Of a stretch of 64,000 bases of DNA, positions 32,604-44,645 are shown in pieces. Location: the NCBI GenBank assembly GCA_003013855.2, contig ML058433.1:3285966-3349965 (forward strand). The letters are read 5' to 3'. The notes below the pieces were generated by a model. The model searched no databases and was not told the DNA's origin. It saw only the letters and a program-made list of their open reading frames with translations. The stretch is from Liriodendron chinense. Lineage: Eukaryota > Streptophyta > Magnoliopsida > Magnoliales > Magnoliaceae. Position 1 is the stretch's first letter; each line of letters begins with the position of its first letter. The position numbers and the translations under genes are program-made.

Positions 32604-33403
32604 ACAAATCAAGATCAACATTCCATTGCTTGATGCCATTAAACAAATCCCCTCTTATGCCAAGTTTCTAAAGGACTTATGCACAACCAAATGCAAATAT
32701 AATATGCAACAAAAGGCCTTCCTAAATGAGTAAGTGAGTGCCATTCTCACTCAAAAGACCCCCCTAAAATTCAAGGATCCTAGTAGTCCTACAATTTCAT
32801 GCATCATTGGTGACTACCAGATTGAACGTGCATTGTTAGACTTGGGGGCAAGCGTAAACTTGATCCCATACTCGGTATACAAGCAATTGGGTCTTAGTGA
32901 ATTAAAACCCACTAAAACCACATTACAAATCACTGATAGATGTATCCGTGTACCGAGTGGGATAGTTGAGGATGTTCTAGTCTAAGTTGACAAATTCTAC
33001 TACCCAGTGGATTTTATCATCTTGGACACGCAATCGGTTATAAATGCAAGCACTCAAATACTGGTGATTTTAGGCTGCCCGTTCCTTGATACATCAAACG
33101 CAATTATCAATTGGCAGAATGGAGTAATGCAATTGTCCTTTGAAAACATAACATTAGAGGTGAATGTGTTCCATTTGGGCAAAAGGCATAGGGATGATGA
33201 TGAGGAGCTCTTCGAGGTAAACATGCTCGAATCTTTCGAAGAAGAAGAGCTCCTCCAATTTGAATCACTAAAAAGCTTGGAGACATGCTTGGCACATTTC
33301 GAGGATTCCAAAGACCCCATTATTAGTGAAATTATGCAAGCATTGAATATTAAGAAACCGGTAGTTGATACTAGCTGGTGGAGGCCCCATTTTGAAAGAT
33401 TGT
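32604..33403 (+). pseudogene. Element 5 aspartic protease, broken
   Basis: Contains ALLDLGASVNLIPYSVYKQL (active site D-L-G-A kept), a stop at 32983 and VILGCPFLDTSNAIINWQNG. It then has an acidic linker (RDDDEELFEVNMLESFEEEE) that in element 8 leads to reverse transcriptase. It is interrupted at 33403, at PHFERL, by a solo LTR. Confidence 0.88.
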
Positions 33404-34943
33404 TGTTCGCTTCCCTAAGTGTAGGGTTGCGATGTAGTAATAATCTCAGTAAGACCGAGGTCGATCCACAGGGACTTATGTAGGAATCCACAAAACACTT
33501 CGAATAGTTCTACTGAAGAGCTAACAAACAGATTTGTAGAAGATTGATATAACTAGTAACTTTGAATTAAACTGAAGGTAAACAATTAATAAAAGGCACT
33601 AAGGTTTCAAGGATCCACTTGTAGCAATCCTTGATGCTCAATTTGCTGTGGTTTCTTACTTTCTCAACTAGAATCGAAATTAAGTCCTATCTAGCTAAAT
33701 GATAGAGCAGTTAAACCAAACAATCTGACATATGTGTGAATCATGTACATGATTCTCTCAATTCAAGCTAGGACGTGAGAACACTCAATTACATAGGTCA
33801 GTCCCAATTCCAATAGGTTAAGATCACAATCATAATCATCATTAAACTTTGTCACTAAGCATAATTAGATCATAATTTGAACTTGATCCAAATCACATGC
33901 ACAGTCTCACATACTTCAGAATTTTCAGAAAAGTTAGACTTTTGGTATGAAGCTCCCACATGAAGATCATAGATCTAGAGCATATTCCAATTCCTCGGAT
34001 CATACATGTCTAGACTGCTCAAATCAATTAAGAACTCAAGCAATTCTTCCAAACATCCATGAGTCATCATAAGATTAAGAAAAACTACTTAGAACTTTAT
34101 TTAAACTTCAAACCATTGTTCTTCAATAGAAATCCAACTTAAAACTAAATCAAACGAATTGAAACATCTTAGATTCACTACAAGCCTCACCTCTTAGCCC
34201 TAGCTAAGAGGTTTAGCAGTTCATGATCTAAGGAAACATGAAAACAACTAAACAAAGCATAAACTAGAAAACCAAACTAGGAGGAGTTGTAGAACTCCAA
34301 ATCCGACTTCCGCCATCTCCCACCGTGCTTAATCTCTTCTAGGATGCGCTAGGAACGATCTCTAGGTATCCTTTTATACTGGGGAAGCTCTGCTACGTTA
34401 GAATCATCTAGAAATTGCGTAAGGTTACGCAGTGCGCAGAGAAAATCGGAGTCCGGAATTGGAAATCACTGATGTCTTCACATGGCCGACCGGTTGCATA
34501 AGGCTGGCCGACCGGTCACGACCGGTCGAACTTGATATGGGGCAGTCCAGAGTGCATGCTGGAAGTAGACAGGCTCTGGCCGACCGGTCAAGACCAGTCG
34601 GCCCTGTTGTATTGCTGGTCCAGAGGAGAAACAGGAGGTGGCCGATCGGTCTAGACCGATCGTGGCCCCCCCTGGCCGACCGGTCACGACCGGTCTTGGC
34701 CCTTTTCTTCTTCATTTTCTTCTTCCTTTCTTCTCTCTCCGCTCTCCTTGCTTTCTTCTTTCTTTGGCCCTCCTTCAACCTTCATCCAATTGTTCTAAAT
34801 GGATCCTTTTGGACTCCAATTGACGAAGTTCATTCTCGTTCCTACAATCACATAACATGCGTTAGATGGGCCTTTTAAACATGAAAACCATGCATATAAT
34901 GTGATGTTATGGCCAATGCAATGTATAAATTGGAGGTTCAACA
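33404..34943 (-). mobile_element. Solo LTR in element 5 pol
   Basis: 1540 bp, TGTTGAACCTCC at 34943 to GGGAAGCGAACA at 33404. The flanks ATTGT (33399-33403) and ATTGC (34944-34948) are a 5-bp duplication with one transition. U3 palindromes of GACCGGTCACGACCGGTC type lie at 34485-34700. The TATA box (minus) is at about 34370-34378. Confidence 0.92.
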
Positions 34944-35805
34944 ATTGCCACTAACAACATCAAGGCCTCTACCGTCTAACATCAAACCATTGAAGCTTGA
35001 TCTTAAACCATTGCTATCCGAGCTGAAATATGTATATTTGGGTCAAGAAGAAACATTCCCGGTTGTCATTGCCTCTCACCTAGAAAAAGACTAAGAGCTC
35101 AAGTTGATTGAGCTACTCAAAGAACATAGGGGAGCCATAGGTTGGACAATAGCGGACCTCAAGGGGATAGACTCTTTAGTATGTACTCACCATATCCACC
35201 TCGAAGAGAACGCAAAAACGACTAGACAACCTCAAAGAAGGTTAAATCCAAATATGATGGAGGTTATCAAAACCGAGGTGTTAAAGCTATTAAATGTGGG
35301 TATCATCTACCCCATCTCGGATAGCCAATGGGTGAGTCCTACCTAAGTTGTCCCTAAGAAGTCCGGTATTAACATCGTAGAAAACGCCAACAATGAGCAT
35401 ATACCGACTAGAGTGACCACTGATTGGCGTGTGTGCATTGATTATCGAAAGTTAAACACGGTCACTAGGAAGGACCACTTCCCTCTCCCATTCATGGATC
35501 AAATTTTGGAGAGGTTAGCGGGTCACTCCTATAATTGCTTCCTAGATGGCTATTCCGGTTACAATCAAATTGAGATAGCCCCAAAAGACCAAGAGAAGAC
35601 CACCTTTACATGCTCGTTCAGCACCTTCGCATACCGAAGAATGCCATTCGGGCTATGTAATGCACCCGCCACATTCCAACGATGCATGTTGAGTATTTTC
35701 TCAGACATGGTGGGTGAATTTCTCGAGGTATTCATGGATCATTTTTCTGTTTTTGGTTGTACGTTTGAAGAGTGCCTCAATCACTTGAAGTTGGGATTCC
35801 TCATC
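34944..35805 (+). pseudogene. Element 5 reverse transcriptase, truncated
   Basis: LPSNIKPLKLDLKPLLSELK leads into HRGAIGWTIADLKGIDSLVC, VLKLLNVGIIYPISDSQWVS, WRVCIDYRKLNTVTRKDHF and RRMPFGLCNAPATFQRCML. The catalytic pair reads VFMDHFSVFG: the second Asp of FMDD is His, which would abolish polymerisation. Stops occur at about 35093 and 35344. The frame ends soon after FEECLNHLKL, where sequence jumps to the 3' non-coding region. Confidence 0.9.
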
Positions 35806-36714
35806 TAGCAGTTTGTAGACACTTCGAGCATTATTTGTTGAATTTTTTTTTAATTTTCTAAAAATTCAAAACTCTTTTAGAAAATTTTGTTTCTATGCAT
35901 TCGGGATGATACGAGTCTAAGAAAAGGAGATACGAAGTGAGTGATGTTGCAAGTCTTGAACTACCTATAATATAATGATTTTATATGTGAATTCCCTTAT
36001 TTATATGATTGATAGAAAATTTGAACACTTCTACACCTAGTTCACATTGCACGATTTTCATGATTTGAAAGGATTATGTAGCTTTGTGGATTGGCTAGAT
36101 TTAGATTTGAGGTGTTGAGAAACCAAGACAGGGTACTTTATCCATCCTTGCCCATGGGAAAATAACGAAAGATATGGATTTCTAAAAATCCTATCAATGA
36201 AAAAGAAAAAAAAGGGAAAGGAAGGATGAAAACATGATAATAAAGAATATGGTGGAAAATTCTGAAAAGCGCTACCTATTACCAACCGGGGGATGGTCTA
36301 CCCATAACCAAAGCAAAAAATGGGACGTAGTGTGAAAGCCGTCGGAAGGACGGTAAGGCAAATTCCTGTCATAGGCTTGTTGTTGATCGTTACACTTTTT
36401 GATCTATAGTTTAGTTGATCTATGAAGAAGATAATCTCGGAAACTCATGAGATGAGCCATCACTATGCACACTAGGTTGAATTTGTTCAAGCTCTTCTAT
36501 TTATCAATCAATCAGCGGGAATTTCATATGAACACTTATTATGTTTTGAGAATTTAAGGTTTCAGCTTCTATCACCTAATTTTTCTTATTTTTACCCTTG
36601 TATGTCTTGGGATGGATAGAAGCATATTTTCTGAAGGAGAGTTGGATTTTGAAGATTTGAACTGGTTTCACGCATGTTTTACTCAGGACTAGCAAAATGC
36701 TAATTGGGGGGGTG
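35806..36714 (+). other. Element 5 3' non-coding region
   Basis: It resumes within the CCTCATCTAGCAGTTTG block that follows the internal G-rich tract in element 8 (about 60436), so that tract is lost with the deletion. The conserved block with CCGTC-ggaag-GACGG lies near 36337-36351. The terminal polypurine tract is at 36704-36714. Confidence 0.8.
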
Positions 36715-38132
36715 TGTTGAGCTTCCAATTAATACATTCACTAGCTTATTACATCACATTATATGCATGGTTGCATGCTTAAAAGGCCCACCTAATGCGT
36801 GATTTGTGATTGTAGGAGCAAGGCGGATATTTCACTAATTCAAGGCTAAAAAGGTCACCAAAGGCACATTGAAGATCAAAGAACTAAGTGCCAAAAGATG
36901 GGAGAAAGAAGCAAGGGAGAAAGAGAAAGAACGAATGAAGAAGTGTAACACTCTGCACTGAGGACCGGTATCCGACCGGTCTGCCAAGACACAGGACCGG
37001 TCGTCTGACCGGTCTGCAATTCAACAGAGACCCCCATTGCTGCAATTCTCACTGGACCCAGCTAGACCGATCGTCAAACCGGTCGTACATTGCTCAGACC
37101 GGTCGAGCACTCAACAGAAGGAGGGTGAAAATTCCAAAAGTCATTAGACTGTTTTTGCCATTTTACGACCGGTCGTCCGATCCGTCGTCCAAGAGCTTAG
37201 ACCGATCGTCCGACCGGTCGACTGCGTAACAGAGCTTGTCCTACAAGCTCCGATTTTCTCTACACAGCTCCGTGATTTCTTGCGCAGTCTAGAATCTTCC
37301 ACACTATTCTATAAAAGAGGACCTAGGGCTTCGTCTAAAGGCATCCTAGAAGAGATTGGAGGTCCTGGGAAGTGAAGGAGAGTACTGTGGAGCGTCCACA
37401 ACTCCGTCGATTCTGATTTTTCTAGTTTTTTATGTTTTTATTTAGTTTTTCTTTTTTATTCTAGTTGTAGTATGACAATGCTCGGCTAGAACCTCTCAGC
37501 TAGGGCTGAGAGGTGAAACTTGTAGCCAATTTCATGTTTAATTCAGTTTGATTTAAGTACTTTCACTTTAAGTTTGGATTTTGAATATTGTAGTTCGAAT
37601 AAAGTTAATATATTTAGAAGTTTTATGAAAGTTCATGTGCTTCAGGCATGGATTCCTTGCAATTCTCTGAGATTATCATATTTGGCTTGATTAGATTCGA
37701 ATTATGGTAACCCTTAAGCATGCCATAGTTTATAGGCATGGCTGTTACTCCAAAGGCTATGATTTTGAATGCTATGGGATTGAATAGGACTAGAACTTGG
37801 AAGTTCAACTTAAGTGGGATTGAATGTGTTTCAATGCTTTATCTTCCAACTAGATGAGAGATAGAACTTTGAATCTAGTTGTGTTTTATGCTTGGATTGA
37901 TTAGATTAACATGGGATTGCTACAAGTGGATCCTTGAAAGCCTTAGTTCCTTTAATTATTGATTTCTCTAAAATACTGTTTTAAGTTAGTTCTCTTAATT
38001 CAAAACTCTAAATTGTTTCAATTCTAGTTGCTGGAATAGTTTAGAATTGGTTTTCTAATTCCTCGTGGATCGACCTCGGTCTTAGCAAGAATTATTACTA
38101 TATCGCAGCCTTGCACTTGAGGCATGCGAACA
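36715..38132 (+). repeat. Element 5 3' LTR
   Basis: TGTTGAGCTTCC to ATGCGAACA, followed by the AACCC duplication. Palindrome cluster 36962-37225, TATA box about 37309. It holds one palindrome pair (near 36990-37015) absent from the 5' LTR. Confidence 0.95.
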
Positions 38133-38289
38133 AACCCTACCAACTCAGTATATTTCAAAATATACCCTTACACTCCGGGTCTAAATGAGTTGAGAAATAA
38201 ATATACCCTTGCACTCTGGGTCTAAATGAGTTGAGAAATAAATATACCCTTACACTCCGGGTCTAAACGAGCTTGCAAATTTCTAAAAT

Positions 38290-38700
38290 ACCTCAGGCTA
38301 TGGGTCTAAACTGAACCATACAGCCTCCAAGTTATGAGGATAAACTGAACCATACAGCCTCCAGGTTACGAGGATAAACTGAACCATACAACCTCCAGGT
38401 TATGAGGATAAACTGAACCATACAACCTTCAGGTTATAAGGATAAACTGAACCATACAGCCTCCAGGTTATGTGGATAAATTGAACCATACGACCTCCAG
38501 GTTACGAGGATAAATTGAACCATACCGCCTTTAGGTTACGAGGATAAACTAAATCATATAGCCTTCAGGTTATGAGGATAAACTGAACCATACAACCTCC
38601 CGAATATGAGGATAAACTGAACCATATCCCTCCAACGAGTTATGAGGTTAAACTGTACTATCCCTCCAACGAGTATGAGGCTAAACTGAACCACATGAAG
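38290..38700. repeat. Minisatellite, about 34-bp unit
   Basis: About eleven imperfect tandem copies of a unit of the form ATAAACTGAACCATACAGCC then TCCAGGTTATGAGG. The sequence before it (38150-38290) has a second, shorter series built on CCCTTACACTCCGGGTCTAA with about 53-bp spacing. Confidence 0.9.
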
Positions 38701-39929
38701 GTCGATCAATTAATCAATCAAATCAAATATCAAAAAATCCATATCAAGACAAAACCCCAATATCGAAATGAAATCTTTACATCAATTAGATCAAAACGAA
38801 ATCACTACCTCATCGAACAAGATCCTAACATCACGTGAATCAAATATCCACATCATTGGATCAAATTTAAATCTCTGCATCACTCCGATCAATCATGAAT
38901 TCGAGATATTCAATCATAATCATCGATCCCGATGATATCTTCAGAATCCTCAAATCAATCTAATTTATTGCAAAACTAGAATCAGAAGAGCGCACCCTAT
39001 AAATGGTTTTATACAAGACACAATGCTTCCATTATATTATTTCGGCATGGGTTTTCTCTTGATCATTATAGCCTTCTTCTACTTTGTAGGAGAGCAATTC
39101 ACAGTCGATGATATCTTATGTACATGGCTCCATATTATTATTCTGTCACGGGTTTTCTTGTCATCATTACGGCATTCTCGTACTCTATATGGGAGCAATT
39201 CAGACTCAATAATCCTTACATATGTGGCTTCTTATGAAGATGGTTAAGGCATTCTAATATATATTAGCTCATATCGGAACATCAACAGCCTTCTCTTATG
39301 AATAGTTTCACAACGAGAGTATATGATTGAAGACTACGGTTAGATGGCCTTCTATATGGATTTCTAGGGCATGAAAGTGTTCTTTAGCAAGGTATCTTTA
39401 TAAATTCAAGTCTTTATATGTGATGTTATCTCCTTACGTGCCTAGTTTCCTAGAGAATAGTATTTGTAAGGTGATCAGTCGGATACACTAGGGGCAAGCC
39501 CAGCACACGGTGAGAAGCTCATGTGAAGAGAAGAAAATACTGGGGGCAAGCCAGCAGTCCCAATATAATGCTCCATGTCACGAGCCTAAACTGAATCCCA
39601 TATAATACTCCAGGTCATGAGTATAAACTGAATGTTTTCTTATAAAGAAATGGCAAACCTGATATTGTATCTTCAAGAGGTAGCTCTCTGTATTGTATAT
39701 GGAATCATAAAACTCTTCGTATCACCTATGGAATCATACAACTCGTTGTATCATATAAGGAATCATGCAGCTCTCCGCACCTCTTATATAATTATTCACT
39801 TCTCTGTTTCACTTATAGAACAATTCACTTCTTTACGTTGCATCTAAAACTACTCGTATTCGATACAGGATCATTCCTGAGTTCACGTCATGAATATGAA
39901 TTATCCTCAGAATATGAATCATGTCTTCA

Positions 39930-40345
39930 ATATATATTCAAAAGAGAATTATTATTCAGCATATATCACAAGGCAGTATTATTCTTCAACTTCTATCAGT
40001 AATGAAAACTATTCTTCACCCTGCATCACAAGGCAATATTATTCTTTAGCCTTTGTCAGAAAGAGAAATTATTCTTCAGCCTATATCACAAGATAGTATC
40101 ATTCTTCAGTTCCCATTAGAAAGAGAATTATCTTTCAGCCCGCATCATAACCGAAATCATTAGCTGCTTCATGTTGCACCTAGAATTATCCTTCAGACAA
40201 TATTACCATCTAAAGCATATTACGAAGAGGAGATGTTCACTGACCCATATTGTGGGCTGGGATTGGTCCTCAAAAGGTGTTACTCTTCAATCTATATCAG
40301 AAAGGGAACCATTCTTTGGCTCACATAACAATGCTAGATCATTCT
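39930..40345. repeat. Loose repeats of ATTATTCTTCAGCC type
   Basis: Seven or more imperfect units with ATTATTCTTCA(G)CC, then TATATCACAAG or CATCACAAGGCA, at about 40-50 bp spacing. Frames across them (39890-40096) give repeats of YYSS and ITRQ and are probably not real genes. Confidence 0.7.
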
Positions 40346-41691
40346 TCGAACAGACTTATATTTAAGCTAAAGTTACGAGGAAGAGTTGTTCACCAGGTCA
40401 CATCGCGAATCAAGATCATCAGTTAGTTGATCTATCCAGACGGAATACCTAGAGACTTGAATGCTTGAAAGATAGGCAATTTCTAAACCAATCAGACCTT
40501 CCATCTTCAATGGTGCAAGCCGTTAAACACATTTTGCTCGGTCTCAGACAGCATAACCTTTAGCAGAAAGAAGATCGCAATCCCTCAAGAAGGATTGTGA
40601 CCCGTCAAGGTGGGAAGATAGAGTGAGGCCAAGTAAGAAGATCATGCAAGCCATGGGTCTTTTGTATTTGAAGCTAACGAGTCACATGAGGAAAATGACA
40701 GAGTATATAAGAAGAGAGAAGAATTAGGGGCAAGCCCGGATTTACAACAAGTGAAGCTGGTAACAATGACTTATGTAGACAAAGTTGATTCAGAGGATTT
40801 TATTAAAGTGTCGTGACCCAGTATTGTGCCAGTGCAAATTAAAGATGACGGGTAACCCACCGATAATGAACTGCAAGGAATTAGCCTAGGAGTCCCCGAA
40901 GAGCTATGAGGCACATATCTAAGTATGAATATCCTCGAGGATGGAGGGTAGGCTCAGCATGACCCGCAACGTTAAGGGGGTATTGAGCTTAGCAACACCC
41001 AAAGCGATTGTCAAGGGAATCTACTCCTGTTTTCTTTTACAATATCGTTATCCTGCACAAGCGACAGATCCGAATACCATGCTCTAATTATCAATCTATG
41101 GTTGGCACAAGACATGTATATCGCATCATCATAGATATACAATGAGTCTTAATCAATCATCAGATAACTAACAACTAAATATAAAGTATATAAGCCAGAT
41201 TTTTTGCCACATCACCACCTGGCATATCCGCTGTTTCTAAGGTAGTACAATCATATACACCTCCAGACAAGAGAATATACAAGTAGACGTCCTTACAAAC
41301 TTGATTGCCGCCCTTGCACACCCAGGGCAGCCCTTTACACATCACTATAGAAGAGTAGAGAATTTCGCCATTACCGGAGCTGAAAGGCCTCCTGTTGCTG
41401 ACCTATGTGTTGCCTTAAAGAGGTGAAGGAAGCTCAGAGACCGCCATTTATAATCTATTTGGAGTACAATCACTAAGAGAATTGAAATAGGGATAGCCAT
41501 AGTAAGGGAAAATGGGAAGGATATCAAAATGCAAGACGAGCTCCTCCAAGCCTCAACGATCCGCAATAAGTTACACACCGTGGGGAAAGAAGTAGAGTCG
41601 ATGAAGAAATAATCAATCCCGATGCATGATGCCTTAGAACAAATTGCCACCGCAGGACTTAAATCCTTGAAGGACATCTCACCGAGCGCTG

Positions 41692-42467
41692 TGTTGAGCT
41701 CTTAAATGTGCATATTCTAACCCCATTTCATTACTAACTATGCTTGAAATAAGTGATTAAAGACCCAACTAATACATGGTTTTGTGGTTGTAAGAATGAG
41801 AGAGAGAATTCATCAATTGAGGGCTTAGAGATGCTGTTTACACACCTTGAAGATCAAAGGAATGAAGGACCAAAGGTGGACCAAAAGTGCATTGAAGATG
41901 AAGGAGGAGAAGCTGAGAATTCAGCCAATTTCATGTCCACCGGCCGGCCAAACCCTCCAGAAATAAAAAATTCACTAGACACGTTTTAGGAGGCAGACCC
42001 CTTGACCGGCCGACCGGCCGGCTGAAGGGTCGGTCAATACATTTCAACATCCAGCGAATTCAGCAGTTTGAAGTAGTTCCACCGGCCGGTCGACTGATGG
42101 GTCGGACTGTGTAAAAAAGACTCCAGTGAGAATTGCATTTACAGGCACTTTGTCCGCTCAAGAACATCGGAGCTCCGAAAATCTCTGCGCAAAGCGTAGT
42201 TTTTGTGGGATTTCTTAAAGTTTCTTCGCACCTAGGGCCCCAAAGCTATAAAAGGACTCCTCTAGCTCGTTCCTAGGGCATCCTAGAAGAGATTTACCAT
42301 GGTGGGAGGTGGCGGAAGTCAGATCCGGAGTTCTACAACTTCTTTTAGTTTGTTCTTCTAGTTTTTATATTTTTCTTAATTGCTTTCATGTTTCCTTGGA
42401 TCATGAACGGCTAACCTCTTAGCTAGGGCTAAGAGGTAAAGCTTGTAGTGAATCTAAGCTTGTAGTC
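41692..42467 (+). repeat. LTR fragment, element 2 subfamily
   Basis: Begins TGTTGAGCTCTTAAATGTGC, keeps the CCGGCCGG-type palindromes (41939-42110), the TATA box (about 42249) and the R stem-loop (about 42416-42437), then breaks off after AAGCTTGTAGTGAATC. The U5 part is missing. It joins the 3' end of another element at a short AAGCTTGTAG-like overlap. Confidence 0.88.
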
Positions 42468-42565
42468 TATAGAAACATAGTTTCCAAGAGAGAGTTGAGT
42501 TTTCAGATAAAGGGATTGTTTCACGCTTGTTTTTCTCGAGACTAGCAAAATGCTGGTTGGGGGTG
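42468..42565 (+). other. Fragment of element 3' end with polypurine tract
   Basis: TTTTTCTCGAGACTAGCAAA then GCTGGTTGGGGGTG is the standard sequence just before a 3' LTR in this group. Here it stands between a broken LTR and another LTR. Confidence 0.85.
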
Positions 42566-43986
42566 TGTTGAGCCTCCAATTTATACATTCACTAGCCCGT
42601 TACATCACATTATATGCATGGTTTGCATGTTTAAATGGCCCATCTAATGCGTGATTTCTGATTGTAGGAGCGAGACGGAGATTTCACTTATTTAAGGCTA
42701 AAAAGGTCACCAAAGGAACATTGAAGATCGAAGAATTAAGTACCAAAGGATGAGAGAAAGAAGCAAGGGAGGAAGAGAAAGAACGAAGGAAGAAGTGCAA
42801 CACTCTGCACTGAAGACGGGTCATCCGACCGGTCTGCCAAGACACAGGACCGGTCGTCCAACCGGTCTGCAATTCAACAGAGGCCCCCATTGCTGCAATT
42901 CTCACTGGACCCAGCTAGACCGATCGTCAGACCGGTCGCATATTGCTTAGACCGGTCGTCAGACCAGTCGAATACTCAATAGAGAGGGGGAGGAAAATCC
43001 AAAAAGTCACTGGACTGTTTTTGTCATTTTACGACTGGTAGTCCAGGAGCTCAAACTGGTCGTCCGACCGATCGGCTGCGTAACAGAGATTGTCTTACAA
43101 GCTCCGATTTTCTCTGCGCAGCTCCGTGATTTCTTGCATAATCTGGAATCTTCTGCACTATTCTATAAAAGGGGACCTAGGGCTTCGTCTAAAGGCATCC
43201 TAGAAGAGATTAAAGGTCGTGGGAAGTGGAGGAGAGCACTGTGGAGTGTCCACAACTCTGTCGATTCCAGTTTTTCTAGTTTTTTATGCTTTTATTTAGT
43301 TTTTCTTTTTTATTCTAGTTGTAGTATGACAATGCTCTGCTAGAACCTCTCAGCTAGGGCTGAGAGGTGAAGCTTGTAGCCAATTTCATATTTAATTCAG
43401 TTTGATTCAAGTACTTTCACTTTAAGTTTGGATTTTGAATATTCTAGTTCGAATAAAGTTGATATGTTTAGAAGTTTTATGAGAGTTCATGTGCTTCAGA
43501 CATGGATTCCTTGCAAGTCTCTAAGATTATCATATTTGGCTTGATTAGATTCGAATTATTGTAACCCTTGAGCATGCCATAGCCCACAGGCCTGGCTGTT
43601 ACTCCGAAGGTTATGATTTTGAATGCTATGGGATTAAATAGGATTAGAACTTGGAAGTTCAACTTAAGTGTGATTGAATGTGTTTCAATGCTTTATTTTC
43701 CAACTAGATGAGAGATAGAACTTCAAATCTAGTTGTGTTTTATGCTTGGATTGATTAGATTGAAATAGGATTGCTACAAGTGGATCCTTGAAAGCCTTAG
43801 TTCATTTAATTATTGATTTCTCTAAATTACTGTTTTAAGTTAGTTCTCTTAATTCAAAACTCTAAATTGTTTCAATTCTAGTTGCTGGAATAATTTAGAA
43901 TTGGTTTTCTAATTCCCTGTGGATCGACCTCGGTCTTATCGAGAATTATTACTACATCTCAACCTTGCACTTTAGGCGAGCGAACA
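42566..43986 (+). repeat. Mosaic element LTR, element 5 subfamily
   Basis: TGTTGAGCCTCC to GCGAGCGAACA, 1421 bp. It has a palindrome cluster at 42815-43075 and a TATA box near 43164. It acts as a 3' LTR for the fragment on its left and as a 5' LTR for the gag on its right. Confidence 0.93.
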
Positions 43987-43992
43987 AGTTTT

Positions 43993-44010
43993 TGGCACCG
44001 TTGTCGGGGA
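43993..44010 (+). other. Primer binding site, degraded
   Basis: TGGCACCGTTGTCGGGGA, with two CpG-type transitions relative to the tRNA-Asp complement. Confidence 0.88.
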
Positions 44011-44230
44011 ATTTATATAAACAGTTCTAGATTGTTTTAGTAGCTATAGAAGTAGAAGTAGATAGGTTTTTCTGATTTCTTAGGACTAACAAGTTGTTTT
44101 GTTTTGTAGGAATTCTTCCATAGTTCAAGCGAATCGGGTAATATCCTTCTAACTTAGTGCTTTTTACAGATTTTTCAATTTTTTAATTTTTGTTAAATTA
44201 GGATTTATTTAGATCTTAGTTGTGTGGTTT

Positions 44231-44645
44231 ATGTCCCATTGGGAACGTGACCACACCAATCGTCTCCAATCCGAAGGTGGTCTAGTTGGACCATTATCAG
44301 TCCATAAACGAGTCCAAAAATACCAAGAGTTTTGTGATAGTTTGGGGAGTATAGATCAAACACCTTTAAGGAATCCCCCCACCCCCCACTTCAACGACAA
44401 ATGCAAATCAAGAGGGAGTAGGAGAGAATGAGTACACAATGTTCCTCCAATGAGATCTTTACGGGACTACCTACAACCGGCCCGTACAACTACACCCTCG
44501 TGCATGGTCTTACCACTAACCGGGGGAAACATTGATATAAAGCCGGGTGTGATTCAAATTATACCAAAGTTTCATGGGCTAGACTCTAAAAGCCCATATT
44601 TACACTTAAAGGAATTTGAAGAAGTGGTAGCTACTTTGCAATACC
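44231..44645 (+). pseudogene. gag: gag N-terminal fragment in the mosaic element
   Basis: The ATG at 44231 begins MSHWERDHTNRLQSEGG. A frame change follows in the proline linker (44371-44400), then MRSLRDYLQPARTTTPSCMV and KFHGLDSKSPYLHLKEFEEV. It ends in TLQY and jumps within a few bases to integrase sequence (HEFCKTCEPCQK). The shared ATAC at the joint points to a microhomology deletion or a recombination with a different element. Confidence 0.88.

Larger units (their letters stand above)
27167..38132 (+). mobile_element. Element 5: Athila-like element with internal deletion and two nested solo LTRs
   Basis: LTRs at 27167-28551 and 36715-38132, exact target duplications AACCC at 27162-27166 and 38133-38137, and a perfect primer binding site. 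The order is gag, protease, reverse transcriptase, then a direct jump to the 3' non-coding region at about 35806: the RT end, RNase H and integrase are deleted. Minus-strand solo LTRs interrupt it at 29160-31250 (in gag) and 33404-34943 (between protease and RT). Without these inserts it would be about 7.3 kb. Confidence 0.95.
38133..41691. other. Non-coding flank of elements 5 and 6, repeat-rich
   Basis: No gene found; the short frames here (for example 39023-39247, 39632-39847 and 41345-41677) show no recognisable domain. The region contains the minisatellite at 38290-38700 and loosely repeated blocks at 39930-40340. GGGGCAAGCC phrases recur (39491, 39542, 40730). The style suggests the non-coding part of another retrotransposon, but I found no LTR ends or coding motif to prove it. 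Confidence 0.5.

Noticed and set aside
39023..39247. 74-codon hydrophobic frame that looks like a small membrane protein
   Set aside because: No start context, homology or conserved neighbour. It lies in AT-rich repeat sequence where such frames are expected by chance.
41345..41677. 110-codon minus-strand frame
   Set aside because: No recognisable motif. It ends just before an LTR insertion in non-coding sequence. I cannot support it as a gene.
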